Source: Anaerolineae bacterium (GTDB taxonomy: Bacteria > Chloroflexota > Anaerolineae > Promineifilales > Promineifilaceae). Taken from it: DNA of 64,000 nt. The notes beneath the pieces are model-generated. The model made no database searches and was not told the DNA's origin. It saw nothing but the letters and a program-made list of their open reading frames with translations. Within the stretch, counting starts at the first letter, position 1. Each line of letters begins with the position of its first letter. Both the position numbers and the translations under genes were made by a program. The stretch covers positions 1-64,000 of the forward strand of contig JAUIAP010000007.1 in assembly GCA_030425205.1 (NCBI GenBank), read 5' to 3'. Below, piece by piece: positions 8,488 to 17,554 of this stretch.

Positions 8488-9300
8488 ATGAAACAATTTT
8501 CCTTAAAAGATAAAGTTGCCATCGTCACAGGTGGCACAGGCGTACTCGGCGGCGCGCTGGCGTGGGGGCTGGCGCAAGCGGGGGCGGCGGTCGGCATTTT
8601 GGGCAGACGTGCTGCGGTCGCACAAGCACTCGCTGATCAGCTGATCAATGCCGGACACAGCGCGTTAGCATTGACCGCCGATGTGCTGGATCACGCTTCG
8701 CTCGTGTTGGCGCGGGAGCAAGTGCTGGAAAAATATGGTCAAATCGACATCCTCATCAACGCCGCTGGCGGCAACATAGGCGGCGCAACCGTTTTTGGCG
8801 ATGTCACCTTTTTCAACATGACCCAAGCTGCGTTTGAAAACGTCGTCGCCCTTAACCTGACTGGCACACTGTTGCCAACCCAAATCTTTGGTGAAGTGAT
8901 GGCGCGACAGGGGAGCGGCAGCATCATCAACATATCCTCAATGACGGCACAAAAACCGCTCACCCGCGTCTTGGGGTATGGCAATGCCAAGGCGGCGGTC
9001 GATAATTTCACCAAATGGTTGGCAGTCGAGTTGGCTCAAAAGCATGGCGCGGGATTGCGCGTCAACGCCATCGCGCCGGGCTTCTTCATCGGCGCGCAAA
9101 ACCGTGACTTCCTGCTGCAAGCGGATGGCTCATTCAGCCCACGCGGTCAGCAGATTATCGACCACACCCCACTCGGCCGTTTTGGCGAACCCGATGAACT
9201 GGTCGGCACGGCAATTTGGCTTGCTAGTGATGCATCACGCTTCGTAACGGGTATCATTGTGGCAGTTGACGGCGGCTTTTCTGCCTTTAGCGGGATTTAG
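8488..9300 (+). CDS. uxuB: SDR-type D-fructuronate reductase (D-mannonate oxidoreductase)
   Basis: Reduces D-fructuronate to D-mannonate with NAD(P)H. It is a classical short-chain dehydrogenase: TGGTGVLG cofactor loop at about residues 13-20, NAAGGN, catalytic Ser in NISSM, and YGNAK as the YxxxK pair. The C-terminal signature RVNAIAPGFF, QNRDFLL, TPLGRFGEPDEL and VDGGFSAFSG matches the Bacillus-type UxuB (YjmF) subgroup rather than the polyol-dehydrogenase-type UxuB of Escherichia coli. It lies ten bases after uxaC, supporting a shared transcript. No mannonate dehydratase (uxuA) follows, which is unusual and relevant to the LarA-like gene downstream. Confidence 0.9.
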   Translation: MKQFSLKDKVAIVTGGTGVLGGALAWGLAQAGAAVGILGRRAAVAQALADQLINAGHSALALTADVLDHASLVLAREQVLEKYGQIDILINAAGGNIGGATVFGDVTFFNMTQAAFENVVALNLTGTLLPTQIFGEVMARQGSGSIINISSMTAQKPLTRVLGYGNAKAAVDNFTKWLAVELAQKHGAGLRVNAIAPGFFIGAQNRDFLLQADGSFSPRGQQIIDHTPLGRFGEPDELVGTAIWLASDASRFVTGIIVAVDGGFSAFSGI

Positions 9301-9301
9301 T

Positions 9302-9802
9302 ATGAACCTACACAAAACGATCCAATCTCAATTTATGGCCTCATTGGCGATGTTGGAACAAGCCATCGAGCGTTGCCCAGAATCGTTGTGGTATGACGAA
9401 AGTGCGACAAATCCATTTTGGCATTTGGCTTATCATGCGCTCTTTTACGTGCATCTTTACCTCCAGCCGACAGAGGCTGATTTCACCGCATGGGCAAAAC
9501 ATCGTGAGAACTATGAGGCGTTGGGGGAACAACTCTCTTTTCCACCTTACACCAAGTTGGAATTCAACGAGCCATATCAGCAAGCCGAAATTCTTGACTA
9601 TGTTGCCGTTGTGAAAAGCGAAGTCATCCGCATCATATCGACCCTAGATTTAGAAGGATCATCGGGGTTTGAATGGTTGCCGTTTAGCAAATTAGAGTTG
9701 CAATTTTACTCAATGCGCCATTTGCAACTGCATGTGGGAGAACTCGCTGAACGGCTGTGGACCAATGCACAGATCGAAGTCAACTGGATTGGACAAGGAT
9801 AA
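9302..9802 (+). CDS. DinB-like metal-binding protein
   Basis: A 166-residue helical protein of the DinB/YfiT-like superfamily, whose members bind a divalent metal with three His on a four-helix bundle. Candidate ligands are His in NPFWHLAYH and the His pair in MRHLQLHVGEL. The start ATG at 9302 begins one base after the stop of uxuB. No enzymatic role is known for most of these proteins; some are thiol transferases using bacillithiol or mycothiol. It sits inside the uronate group, but I see no chemical reason for a link beyond co-transcription. Confidence 0.75.
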   Translation: MNLHKTIQSQFMASLAMLEQAIERCPESLWYDESATNPFWHLAYHALFYVHLYLQPTEADFTAWAKHRENYEALGEQLSFPPYTKLEFNEPYQQAEILDYVAVVKSEVIRIISTLDLEGSSGFEWLPFSKLELQFYSMRHLQLHVGELAERLWTNAQIEVNWIGQG

Positions 9803-9808
9803 AACGAT

Positions 9809-11095
9809 ATGGCTAGAAACATCATCGCACAAGCGGCGAATCCTGATGGATTATTGACCGACGACACCATCCGCGAGACGTTGACCGCTGGCTTGCAGGG
9901 ACAATTTAGCAAACAGCGTGTTCTCGTTCTTATCCCTGACCACACACGCACCATCCCGTTGCCATTTCTCTTCCGCGAACTGGTCGACATTCTGCACGAC
10001 ATGAAACAACTCGATTTTATGGTGGCGTTGGGAACCCATCCGCCGTTGGAGCCAGCGCATCTCAATCAGTTGATGGGCATTGAAGGGGAGGCGAGCGCGG
10101 GTGATGAGCCATACTCGACCCGCTATAAGCACGTTCGCATCCTCAACCATCGCTGGGATTTGCCCGACACGCTAACGAGTATCGGGACACTGCCACAATC
10201 CCAAATCATGGAAATTGCGGGCGACCGTTGGCATCATACGCTAGGCGGCGACGTCGATATTTTGATCAACCGTGCCATCCACGATTACGACCACATCCTA
10301 ATTCTTGGCCCCACCTTCCCGCATGAAGTGGTTGGTTTTTCAGGGGGCGCAAAATATCTCTTTCCCGGCATTTCGGGCGCGGACATGATCAACGTGACCC
10401 ACTGGCTCGGCGCGTTGGCTGGCGTGCGCGGCACCATCGGCATCAAGGAAACCCCTGTGCGCGACATGATCCATGCGGCGGCCGAACACGTCTCCACGCC
10501 GATCACGCTAATTTCGCTCGTTGTGGTGGGCAAGGGGTTGGCGGGGATGTTTGTTGGCGATCACCTGAGCGCATGGAGCGCGGCGGCCGATCTCTCATCC
10601 CAACGCCACATCGTTTGGGTTGACAAGCCATTTAAGCGCGTCTTGTCGCAAGCCCCGCCGATGTATGACGAGTTGTGGACGGGCGGCAAGGCGATGTACA
10701 AACTCGAACCCGCTCTCGCCGAAGGGGGCGAACTGGTGATTTATGCGCCCCATCTCGATGTGGTCAGCCACGTGCACGGCAAATATATCTACGAAATTGG
10801 CTACCACACGCTGCCCTACTTCCTCAACCAGTGGGAGAAATTCAAGCACATCCCGCTTGGGGTGACGGCGCACAGCACCCACGTGCGAGGGGATGGCAAA
10901 TGGGTTGATGGGCGTGAAGTGCCACGTGCCAATGTGACGTTGGCGACGCAACTTTCGGCCGAAGATTGCGCCAAACTCGCCCTCGGCTACCTAGACCCAA
11001 ACAAGATAGACGTTGCCGACTGGCAGGGGCGTGAGGATGAAGGGGTCTTGTATGTGCCAAAAGCGGGTGAAATGCTTTACCGCGTCAAACCATGA
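9809..11095 (+). CDS. LarA-family nickel-pincer hydroxyacid racemase/epimerase
   Basis: Belongs to the LarA (former DUF2088) superfamily, whose members use the nickel-pincer nucleotide to racemise or epimerise 2-hydroxy acids by hydride transfer. Cofactor and catalytic residues of lactate racemase have clear counterparts: DHTR at residues 44-47, His77 in ALGTHPPL, His172 and Lys182 in the segment PHEVVGFSGGAK, and His198 in INVTHW; the last three are offset by exactly two from the His174, Lys184 and His200 of Lactiplantibacillus LarA. The enzyme should therefore be active if the genome makes the cofactor (larB, larC, larE are not in this window). It lies between fructuronate reductase, which makes mannonate, and gluconokinase, which uses gluconate; these acids are C2 epimers. 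An aldonate 2-epimerase role, as known for some family members, fits better than lactate racemase, but this is inference. The next gene overlaps by four bases. Confidence 0.85.
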   Translation: MARNIIAQAANPDGLLTDDTIRETLTAGLQGQFSKQRVLVLIPDHTRTIPLPFLFRELVDILHDMKQLDFMVALGTHPPLEPAHLNQLMGIEGEASAGDEPYSTRYKHVRILNHRWDLPDTLTSIGTLPQSQIMEIAGDRWHHTLGGDVDILINRAIHDYDHILILGPTFPHEVVGFSGGAKYLFPGISGADMINVTHWLGALAGVRGTIGIKETPVRDMIHAAAEHVSTPITLISLVVVGKGLAGMFVGDHLSAWSAAADLSSQRHIVWVDKPFKRVLSQAPPMYDELWTGGKAMYKLEPALAEGGELVIYAPHLDVVSHVHGKYIYEIGYHTLPYFLNQWEKFKHIPLGVTAHSTHVRGDGKWVDGREVPRANVTLATQLSAEDCAKLALGYLDPNKIDVADWQGREDEGVLYVPKAGEMLYRVKP

Positions 11096-12021
11096 CCATC
11101 TTCTTCGTCGTCTTTCCCATCTTCATGATCGCGCTGTTGGGATACATCGTTGCACGTTGGCACATTCTGAGCGAGCGCGATATTGACGGCGTTTCCAACT
11201 TCGTCTTTACGATTGCGATCCCCGTTCTGCTCTTTCATTCGCTGGCAAACATCGTCCTGCCGCCCCAAATCAACTGGCGATTTTTGATCTGCTACTATAG
11301 CGTTATTTTGTTCATTTATGCGCTCGGCGTAATAATTAGCAAGCGGCTGTTTGTCCATTCGGCTGCCGAGCAGGGTGTGTTTGGCTTAGGTGCATCCTAC
11401 TCCAACATGATTTTGGTCGGTCTGCCAATCATTTCAACAGGCTTGGGGGATGAGGCGTTGCTGCCTCTGTTTATGCTCGTTTCGATACACAGCGCACTGC
11501 TCTTTTTCATCGTGACGCTGCTGGCAGAGCGCGGCAATGGAGCGGGGCAATCGAGTCGCCAAATCGCCCGACAGACGGCGCAAAAACTGACGCACAATCC
11601 AATCATCATTGGCTTGGCGGCAGGCATCGGCTTTAATTTGCTACCCTTTTCGTTGCCACCCCTGCTCAACACGACGCTAGATCGCTTTGGAGATGCGTCG
11701 TTGCCGTGTGCGCTGTTTGTGTTGGGGGCATCGCTGACCCGCTACAAAATCGCGGGACATCTGCGTGAAGCGTGGACGTTAGTCGGGCTAAAAATGGTGA
11801 TGCAACCGTTATTGGTTGGGCTGATGGCGTTTGGGGTCTTTCGGCTCGATCCGCTTTGGGGATCGGTCGCCGTGATGGCGGCAGGGATGCCGATTGGGGT
11901 CAATGCATACATCATGGCGGAAAAGTATGAGGTGGGAGTTGCCACGCTCTCAACGGCCGTGCTGTTGACAACGTTGTTTGCGGTTGTGAGTCAATCTGTC
12001 TTGCTGGCGATTTTTCTTTGA
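11092..12021 (+). CDS. AEC-family transporter (auxin efflux carrier type)
   Basis: Integral membrane protein of 309 residues with about ten hydrophobic segments in two halves, of the Mem_trans/AEC family. Conserved landmarks are FVFTIAIPVLLFHSLA near the N-terminus, a central hydrophilic loop (about residues 145-170) and NTTLDRFGDASLPCALFVLGASL and AAGMPIGVNAYIMAEKY in the second half. Bacterial members often move organic acids such as malate or lactate. It overlaps the LarA-like gene by ATGA, so it is translationally coupled and probably carries the hydroxy acid made or used by that enzyme. Direction and substrate cannot be read from sequence. Confidence 0.88.
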   Translation: MTIFFVVFPIFMIALLGYIVARWHILSERDIDGVSNFVFTIAIPVLLFHSLANIVLPPQINWRFLICYYSVILFIYALGVIISKRLFVHSAAEQGVFGLGASYSNMILVGLPIISTGLGDEALLPLFMLVSIHSALLFFIVTLLAERGNGAGQSSRQIARQTAQKLTHNPIIIGLAAGIGFNLLPFSLPPLLNTTLDRFGDASLPCALFVLGASLTRYKIAGHLREAWTLVGLKMVMQPLLVGLMAFGVFRLDPLWGSVAVMAAGMPIGVNAYIMAEKYEVGVATLSTAVLLTTLFAVVSQSVLLAIFL

Positions 12022-12121
12022 TATGCTGACGATTGACATGAAAAATACGATGCGGCTATATGGTTAAAGTTGATACAATCAATGTTAGTACAATCGACTG
12101 ATAACAAATCGAGAGGACAAC

Positions 12122-12304
12122 ATGAAAAATTTGAGTTCAACACATAAACTGATCGGCGTCTCTATTATTGCAGCCCTCGCTATTCTCGCTGCCTCGGCCG
12201 CGTTTGAAGGCTCAGCACAAACGATTACCTTCATTATCATTGCCATTTGGTGGATTCCCTTTATGTGGTGGTCACAAAAAGGAAGCACTGACAATAAAGA
12301 CTAG
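12122..12304 (+). CDS. Small two-helix membrane protein, unknown
   Basis: A 60-residue ORF preceded by a GAGAGGA ribosome-binding site and starting with ATG. It holds two hydrophobic segments (about residues 11-27 and 34-49, the second rich in Ile and Trp) and a charged C-terminus KGSTDNKD. I do not recognise a family. The good start signal and the clean membrane topology argue that it is a real small gene. It lies between the AEC transporter and gluconokinase on the same strand. Confidence 0.6.
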   Translation: MKNLSSTHKLIGVSIIAALAILAASAAFEGSAQTITFIIIAIWWIPFMWWSQKGSTDNKD

Positions 12305-12330
12305 CAACAATAGATCGTAATACATAAGGC

Positions 12331-12376
12331 GGCAAAGCCGCAAGTGGTTAGTGATTAGTGGTTAGTGGTCAGAAAA
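12331..12376. repeat. Short hairpin and direct repeats before gluconokinase
   Basis: A five-base-arm hairpin gcggc-aaa-gccgc (12331-12343) is followed by a stretch repeating the unit gtggttagtgattagtgg, with a roughly complementary segment near 12402-12417. It is a low-complexity intergenic repeat with no evident coding function. Confidence 0.45.
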
Positions 12377-12458
12377 TGTATTGACGCTTTTCTTCACTAG
12401 CAACCAGCAACTAGCATCTATTTACATTTACGGCGCACATTTTGATGAGGTACGCTAT

Positions 12459-12965
12459 ATGATGGCAAAGATATTAATCGTGATGGGTGTTTCAGGTTGT
12501 GGGAAATCGACGATTGGGCAGGCGTTGGCAACGCGGCTCGACTGCCCCTTCTACGATGGCGATGACTTCCATCCCCAAGCAAACGTAGACAAAATGGCGA
12601 GTGGTCAGCCGCTCGATGACACCGACCGCGCCCCATGGTTAGCGGCGTTGGCGCAACTTGCCAGCGACCATCTAGCGCGTGGTCAATCGGCCGTAATCGC
12701 CTGTTCTGCCCTCAAACAGACCTATCGTGATCAGTTGCGCGTCAATGCTGACGTGCTGTTCGTCTATCTGGAAGGCAGCTTTGATCTGATTTGGCAACGC
12801 ATGTCAGAGCGCGAAAACCATTACATGAAGGCGGAGATGTTGCAGAGTCAATTTGCGACATTGGAACCGCCGACTGCGGATGAGGCACTGATTGTTTCCA
12901 TCGAGCAACCTGTCGACGCAATAGTTGCTACGATTATGGATGCCGTTGCTTCCTACAGTGATTAG
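12459..12965 (+). CDS. gntK: Gluconokinase
   Basis: Phosphorylates D-gluconate to 6-phosphogluconate with ATP, feeding the pentose phosphate or Entner-Doudoroff pathway. The P-loop is GVSGCGKST at about residues 10-18, followed by the gluconokinase-specific YDGDDFHPQANVDKMASGQPLDD and DRAPWL. Later comes ACSALKQTYRDQLR and the lid segment ENHYMKAEMLQSQFATLEPP, all diagnostic of the thermoresistant GntK family. I start at the ATG pair at 12459/12462 with GAGG upstream; an in-frame start at 12381 would add 26 non-homologous residues. Its presence after a fructuronate reductase and a LarA-like epimerase is the key argument for a mannonate-to-gluconate route. Confidence 0.95.
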   Translation: MMAKILIVMGVSGCGKSTIGQALATRLDCPFYDGDDFHPQANVDKMASGQPLDDTDRAPWLAALAQLASDHLARGQSAVIACSALKQTYRDQLRVNADVLFVYLEGSFDLIWQRMSERENHYMKAEMLQSQFATLEPPTADEALIVSIEQPVDAIVATIMDAVASYSD

Positions 12966-13129
12966 ACGGCAGCAAGTAGCTTACGCCGCGCAAAATGTCG
13001 TGCCATAATCTCAAGTGACGCGCTGGTGGCAGCGCGATCTGCCTAAAACAATCCGTCATTCCCCGCACCGCTAATGTCGGATCGACCCCTCGCATTTCCA
13101 GTAAACTGCCCCCATAAGGAACACAAACG

Positions 13130-14014
13130 ATGGATTCTCTGGAAAGAATGAACCGCGCACTTGCCTATATCGATGCAAATCTCACAGATGAGATTGACTT
13201 TCAGCAAGTCGAAAAATACGCACTCTGTTCAGAGTATCACTTTCGTCGCATGTTCTCTTTTTTGGCTGGTGTGACCCTCTCCGAATATATTCGTCGCCGT
13301 CGATTGACGCTGGCTGCCACCGAGCTTTTCAACAGCGAAGAGCGCATCATTGATGTGGCACTCAAGTATGGCTATCAATCACCCGACGCATTTACGCGGG
13401 CATTTTACAATCTGCACGGGGTGACACCAACTGAAGGTAGAAATAGTGGTTATGCACTAAAGGCGTATCCACGCATGACTTTTCAGTTGACAATTCACGG
13501 AGGTGATGAAATGAACTATCGCATTGAACAAAAACCGAAATTTAAGATTGTGGGACTATCGAAGCGTGTTACGCTGCTGTATGAGGGCGTAAACCCAGAG
13601 ATTGCAGCGCTTTGGCAATCTTTGGATATGGAGACGATCACAACGCTTAAATCGCTTTCCAACATAGAGCCAAAGGGAATGCTGAGCGCCTCGACCAACT
13701 TTAGCGAAGGCCGGTTGGAAGGTAGTGAGCTAGATCAATACATCGGCGTCGCCACCACGCTCGATGGCCCAAATGATTTCGCCCAGCTCGAAGTCGCAGC
13801 CAGCACATGGGCCGTCTTTGAGTCGGTGGGACCATTTCCAGAGACGTTGCAAAACATTTGGGGACGCATCTATTCTGAGTGGTTCCCATCGTCAGGTTAT
13901 GAGCAAGTTGCAGGACCAGAACTGCTCTGGAATGAAGATAAAGACACAACTTCGCCGACATTTAAGAGTGAGATATGGATTCCTGTGAAGAGCAGTTCCC
14001 AGAACTATAGATAG
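13130..14014 (+). CDS. AraC-family regulator with GyrI-like effector domain
   Basis: DNA-binding transcriptional regulator. The N-terminal 105 residues form the AraC double helix-turn-helix ([18 protein letters not shown] to [21 protein letters not shown]). After a short linker, about residues 125-294 form a GyrI-like small-molecule-binding domain of the Rob/BmrR kind ([18 protein letters not shown] near its start, a [15 protein letters not shown] segment and an EIWIPVK end). This architecture senses hydrophobic or cationic drugs in studied cases and differs from the sugar-binding cupin of RhaR/RhaS. It sits upstream of the rha operon on the same strand but 387 bases away, so control of rhamnose genes is possible but not supported by domain type. 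A TAAGGA site precedes the ATG. Confidence 0.88.
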   Translation: MDSLERMNRALAYIDANLTDEIDFQQVEKYALCSEYHFRRMFSFLAGVTLSEYIRRRRLTLAATELFNSEERIIDVALKYGYQSPDAFTRAFYNLHGVTPTEGRNSGYALKAYPRMTFQLTIHGGDEMNYRIEQKPKFKIVGLSKRVTLLYEGVNPEIAALWQSLDMETITTLKSLSNIEPKGMLSASTNFSEGRLEGSELDQYIGVATTLDGPNDFAQLEVAASTWAVFESVGPFPETLQNIWGRIYSEWFPSSGYEQVAGPELLWNEDKDTTSPTFKSEIWIPVKSSSQNYR

Positions 14015-14040
14015 GGCTCACGCACTTGGTTTATCTGTTG

Positions 14041-14093
14041 CCACAAATTACACGAATTGCACGAATAAATCGCTCAATTCGTGTAATTTGTGG
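14041..14093. repeat. Inverted repeat, ccacaaattacacgaatt family
   Basis: Arms 14041-14058 and 14076-14093 are perfect 18-base complements around a 17-base loop that itself repeats the word cacgaat. A related element lies at 49009-49055. It follows the AraC gene and may also act as a rho-independent-like stem, but no T-run follows. Confidence 0.7.
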
Positions 14094-14323
14094 CTCGCTT
14101 TCTTTACATGCGTAGATCCCAATGAAGATAATTCAGCGCAAGTTCTCCCAGTCAATCTGTTAGCAACACGGCCAGCTCAGGCGCGTGATTATAAAAAGCC
14201 CTTAAAAGCATAAACTGGCGGCCGATCATTGCTCGATCGCTGGTCTATTATTGTCGAATATTGTTGTATTCCCTCAATCATCAACAAATTCGCCAATGTA
14301 TGCCGCGATCCGCCAGAATCGCA

Positions 14324-14351
14324 TTGAAATTGTTCTGTTTCAGCGTATCAT
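14324..14351 (+). promoter_or_regulatory. Possible sigma-70-like promoter of the rha operon
   Basis: A TTGAAA hexamer (14324-14329) and TATCAT (14346-14351) are separated by 16 bases and lie about 50 bases before the rhaM start. The match is reasonable but not compelling, and no RhaR-type operator was recognised around it. Confidence 0.35.
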
Positions 14352-14400
14352 ACCCCCATATTTCAATAACAAACGACAAAATTCAACAATTGAGCGCACC

Positions 14401-14724
14401 ATGAACCGCATCGGATTTCAACTTAAAGTCAAGCCCGACAAAATCGAGGAATATAAGCAGCATCACGCCGCCGTTTGGCCTGAAATGTTGGACGCATTAC
14501 GCCGCACAGGATGGCACAACTACAGCCTCTTTCTGCGCGACGATGGCACACTATTCGGCTATTTTGAGACACCGCATGACTTCCAGACCGCCCTTGACGG
14601 CATGGCGAGCGAAGCGATCAACGACAAGTGGCAAGAATTTATGTCGCCTTATTTTGAATCGGCCGATAATGCACACGCCGACAAGATGATGATCGAGTTA
14701 GAGGAAGTTTTTCATCTCGATTAA
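14401..14724 (+). CDS. rhaM: L-rhamnose mutarotase
   Basis: Interconverts the alpha and beta anomers of L-rhamnose so that the isomerase receives its preferred form. The 107-residue protein has the dimeric ferredoxin-like RhaM signature: GFQLKVKPDKIEEYKQHHAAVWPEM with the catalytic His near residue 21, NYSLFLRDDGTLFGYFE, and a C-terminal MIELEEVFHLD. The ATG at 14401 gives the usual length (104 in Escherichia coli); upstream in-frame codons would add about 50 residues not found in the family. It is the first gene of rhaM-rhaA-rhaB-rhaEW, with rhaA 24 bases downstream. Confidence 0.95.
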   Translation: MNRIGFQLKVKPDKIEEYKQHHAAVWPEMLDALRRTGWHNYSLFLRDDGTLFGYFETPHDFQTALDGMASEAINDKWQEFMSPYFESADNAHADKMMIELEEVFHLD

Positions 14725-14748
14725 CTGTCAAGAACTCAGGTAGCCAAC

Positions 14749-16002
14749 ATGAATGAACAACACATCTCCCAAGCCTACGCACTCGCCAAACAACGCTACG
14801 CCGATCTCGGAGTCGATACCGATGCGGCCCTAGCAACCCTCGCCACCATCCCAATCAGCGTCCACTGCTGGCAGGGGGATGATGTCGTTGGGTTTGAAGA
14901 CCCCAACCGCGCCGTCAGCGGCGGTATCATGGCGACGGGCAACTATCCCGGCAAAGCCCGCAACGCCGACGAACTGCGCCAAGATCTGGACATGGCGTAC
15001 AGCCTTATTCCCGGCACGCATCGCCTCAATCTACACGCCATCTACGGCGACAGCGACCAGCCGCTCGACCGCAACGATTGGCGGCCTGAAAATTTCGACC
15101 GCTGGATCGACTGGGCAATAGAGAACGATCACGGTATCGACTTTAACCCAACCTGCTTCTCCCATCCAATGGCGGACAGTGGGTTTACGTTGGCGAGTTT
15201 GGATGAGGGTGTGCGGGAATTTTGGATTGAGCATTGCAAGTTGAGTCGGGAGATTGGGGGATATATCGGCCGAAAACTCGCCAACCCCTGTATCACAAAC
15301 CTTTGGATTCCCGACGGCTACAAAGACACACCCGTTGACCGTCTGCGCCATCGCGCAATGCTCAAAGAGAGCCTCGACACCGTTTTTGCCGAGACAATCG
15401 ACGGCAACAAAGATGCTGTCGAATGTAAACTCTTCGGCTTGGGCAGCGAAAGCTACGTCGTCGGCTCCCACGAATTCTATATGGGGTATGCCGTTCAAAA
15501 TCAGACGCTCCTGACGCTCGACGCGGGTCACTTCCACCCAACTGAAACGATTGCCGACAAGCTCTCGTCGATGTTGCTCTACGTCCCCGAAGTGCTGCTG
15601 CACGTCAGTCGCGGTGTGCGGTGGGACAGCGATCATGTCGTCACATTGAGCGATGACCTGCAAGCCATCACCCAAGAAATCATCCGCCACGACCATAGGC
15701 GCGTCCACATTGGTCTCGACTTCTTCGATGCCAGCATCAATCGCGTCGCCGCATGGGCAATCGGCACACGCAACACGGTCAAAGGGCTGCTAATGGCACT
15801 GCTTGAACCCGCTGCACTCCTGCGCCAATACGAAATGAACAGCGATTTCACCAGCCGTCTCGCCATCTTAGAAGAACTCAAAACCATGCCATTCGCCGCT
15901 GTTTGGGATCAGTACTGTATCCAACAAGGCGTTCCCGTCGGCATGGGGATGCTCAAATCGGTGATGCAATACGAACAAGATGTGTTGAATATGCGGAATT
16001 AA
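14749..16002 (+). CDS. rhaA: L-rhamnose isomerase
   Basis: Converts L-rhamnose to L-rhamnulose in a metal-dependent TIM barrel. The 417 residues match the size of RhaA in Escherichia coli (419). Characteristic segments are [13 protein letters not shown] near residue 38, [28 protein letters not shown](Y)KD, the metal site [15 protein letters not shown] and [13 protein letters not shown], and [17 protein letters not shown]. All metal and substrate ligands expected for the family appear present. It lies between rhaM and rhaB in one operon. Confidence 0.97.
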   Translation: MNEQHISQAYALAKQRYADLGVDTDAALATLATIPISVHCWQGDDVVGFEDPNRAVSGGIMATGNYPGKARNADELRQDLDMAYSLIPGTHRLNLHAIYGDSDQPLDRNDWRPENFDRWIDWAIENDHGIDFNPTCFSHPMADSGFTLASLDEGVREFWIEHCKLSREIGGYIGRKLANPCITNLWIPDGYKDTPVDRLRHRAMLKESLDTVFAETIDGNKDAVECKLFGLGSESYVVGSHEFYMGYAVQNQTLLTLDAGHFHPTETIADKLSSMLLYVPEVLLHVSRGVRWDSDHVVTLSDDLQAITQEIIRHDHRRVHIGLDFFDASINRVAAWAIGTRNTVKGLLMALLEPAALLRQYEMNSDFTSRLAILEELKTMPFAAVWDQYCIQQGVPVGMGMLKSVMQYEQDVLNMRN

Positions 16003-16093
16003 CTGCTTTTTGAAGGATTGGTAGAGAAGATAAAGTGGCGAAAGAAGAAACGATTCGGTTATTTGACCTTTTCCTCAAGGACACTCAAAAGCA

Positions 16094-17497
16094 ATGAAAG
16101 CACAAACAGTTTTAGCGGTTGACATCGGCGCAGAATCAGGGCGCGTGATGGGCGTGCATTTTGACGGGCAGCATTTGCAGCTTGAAGAAATCCACCGGTT
16201 CACGAACCCGCTCACAACCCTCAACGGCACATTGCATTGGGACTTTTTACACCTGTGGCGCGAAGTCACGGCAGGGATTGCGAAGGGCAAGGTGTTTGAT
16301 CCCGTTAGCATTGGGGTCGACACGTGGGGGGTCGATTTTGGGCTGCTCGACAAGCAAGGCAACCTGATTGGCAACCCAGTCAACTACCGCGACCCGCGCA
16401 CCAATGGAATGATGGAACGTGTTTTTGAGCGCGTGCCACGTGAGCAGGTGTTTGACCAAACCGGCATCCAATTTATGCCGATCAACACGCTCTATCAATT
16501 GATGAGCATGGTGGAAACAGGCTCACCCCAATTTGAGATTGCCGAGACATTTTTGACCGCGCCCGATCTGCTCAACTATTGGCTGACGGGTGCCAAGGTG
16601 TGCGAATTTAGCAACGCGACGACGACACAGCTGTTTAACCCCCGCACAGGCACATGGGCGACGGAGATGCTCGACACGCTTGGTATCCCGACGCGCATCT
16701 TTCCCGAAGTCGTCCAGCCGGGAACGCGCATCGGTGTGTATGAGGGCATTCCCGTCATCGCACCGGCGTGCCACGACACGGGCAGTGCCGTGGCGGGCGT
16801 GCCGTGCCAGACCGACAACTATGCCTATATCAGCAGTGGAACATGGAGTTTGGTCGGGCTAGAGGTGAACGAGGCGGTGCTGACCCCCGCTGCACTCGCG
16901 GCAAACGTCACGAATGAGGGAGGCGTTTATGGCACCTATCGGCTGCTCAAGAATGTGATGGGCTTATGGATTGTGCAGCAGTGTCGGGCGACGTGGCAGC
17001 AGTCGATGTGGGTTGACGTGGGCGAATCAGTCGATTATGCGACATTGACCAAATTGGCGGAATCGGCCGAACCGCTGCGCTCTCTCATCCCCGTCAACGA
17101 CCCGCGTCTGCTTGCCCCCGGCGACCATCCCGCCATCATCCGTGAACTGTGCCGCGAGAATGGGCAACCTATCCCCGAAACAAAGGGTCAAATTATCCGC
17201 TGCGTGCTGGAAAGTCTCGCGTTGAAATATCGAGATGTTTTAGAAAAGTTGCTGGCGTTAGCGGGTCGGCAAGCGGACGTGATCCACATTGTTGGCGGCG
17301 GCACGCAAAATTGGCTATTGAACCAGTTAACGGCCGATGCGACGGGAATTCCCGTCGAGACGGGGCCGATTGAGGCGACCGTGATCGGCAATGCCCTCGT
17401 GCAGCTGATCGCGCTCGGCGAAGTGCAAGATTTGCAGGAGGGACGTGCTTTGGTACGCGACTCATTTGCGATACAGAAATACGAACCTATTTCGTAG
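16094..17497 (+). CDS. rhaB: L-rhamnulokinase (FGGY kinase)
   Basis: Phosphorylates L-rhamnulose at C1 with ATP. The FGGY fold is shown by the N-terminal phosphate loop LAVDIGAESGRVM, the substrate region SIGVDTWGVDFGLLD, and the C-terminal ATPase motifs SSGTWSLVGLE and HIVGGGTQNWLLNQLTADATG. The length of 467 residues is near the family norm of about 480-490. It starts 91 bases after rhaA. A palindromic repeat begins at its stop codon, before rhaEW. Confidence 0.96.
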   Translation: MKAQTVLAVDIGAESGRVMGVHFDGQHLQLEEIHRFTNPLTTLNGTLHWDFLHLWREVTAGIAKGKVFDPVSIGVDTWGVDFGLLDKQGNLIGNPVNYRDPRTNGMMERVFERVPREQVFDQTGIQFMPINTLYQLMSMVETGSPQFEIAETFLTAPDLLNYWLTGAKVCEFSNATTTQLFNPRTGTWATEMLDTLGIPTRIFPEVVQPGTRIGVYEGIPVIAPACHDTGSAVAGVPCQTDNYAYISSGTWSLVGLEVNEAVLTPAALAANVTNEGGVYGTYRLLKNVMGLWIVQQCRATWQQSMWVDVGESVDYATLTKLAESAEPLRSLIPVNDPRLLAPGDHPAIIRELCRENGQPIPETKGQIIRCVLESLALKYRDVLEKLLALAGRQADVIHIVGGGTQNWLLNQLTADATGIPVETGPIEATVIGNALVQLIALGEVQDLQEGRALVRDSFAIQKYEPIS

Positions 17498-17535
17498 TGC
17501 GTGGCGTGTGCTTCTCACGCACCACGCACCACGCA
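17498..17535. repeat. cacgcaccacg-family palindromic repeat, copy 1
   Basis: A gtgcgtggcgtgtg half and a cacgcaccacgcaccacgca half face each other around a short spacer between rhaB and rhaEW. The same element occurs at 26193, 40037, 44931, 51128 and 54188. No coding role. Confidence 0.75.
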
Positions 17536-17554
17536 TTACTCACTAATAAAAAAC

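Larger units (their letters stand above)
14015..14400. other. Intergenic region upstream of the rhamnose operon
   Basis: 386 bases without a convincing gene. It contains the inverted repeat at 14041-14093, an AT-rich stretch with a ccgatcattgctcgatcg partial palindrome near 14223-14240, and a possible promoter at 14324-14351. A frame beginning at 14251 runs into rhaM but its first 50 residues have no family match I recognise. Confidence 0.5.

Noticed and set aside
13130-14014. AraC-type gene as the rhamnose regulator
   Set aside because: Its effector domain is GyrI-like, not the cupin of RhaR/RhaS, and no matching operator was seen before rhaM. Position alone is not enough.
14251-14400. N-terminal extension of rhaM by 50 residues
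   Set aside because: RhaM proteins are about 104 residues and begin at the MNRIGFQLKV-type start; the extension is AT-rich and without homology signs.
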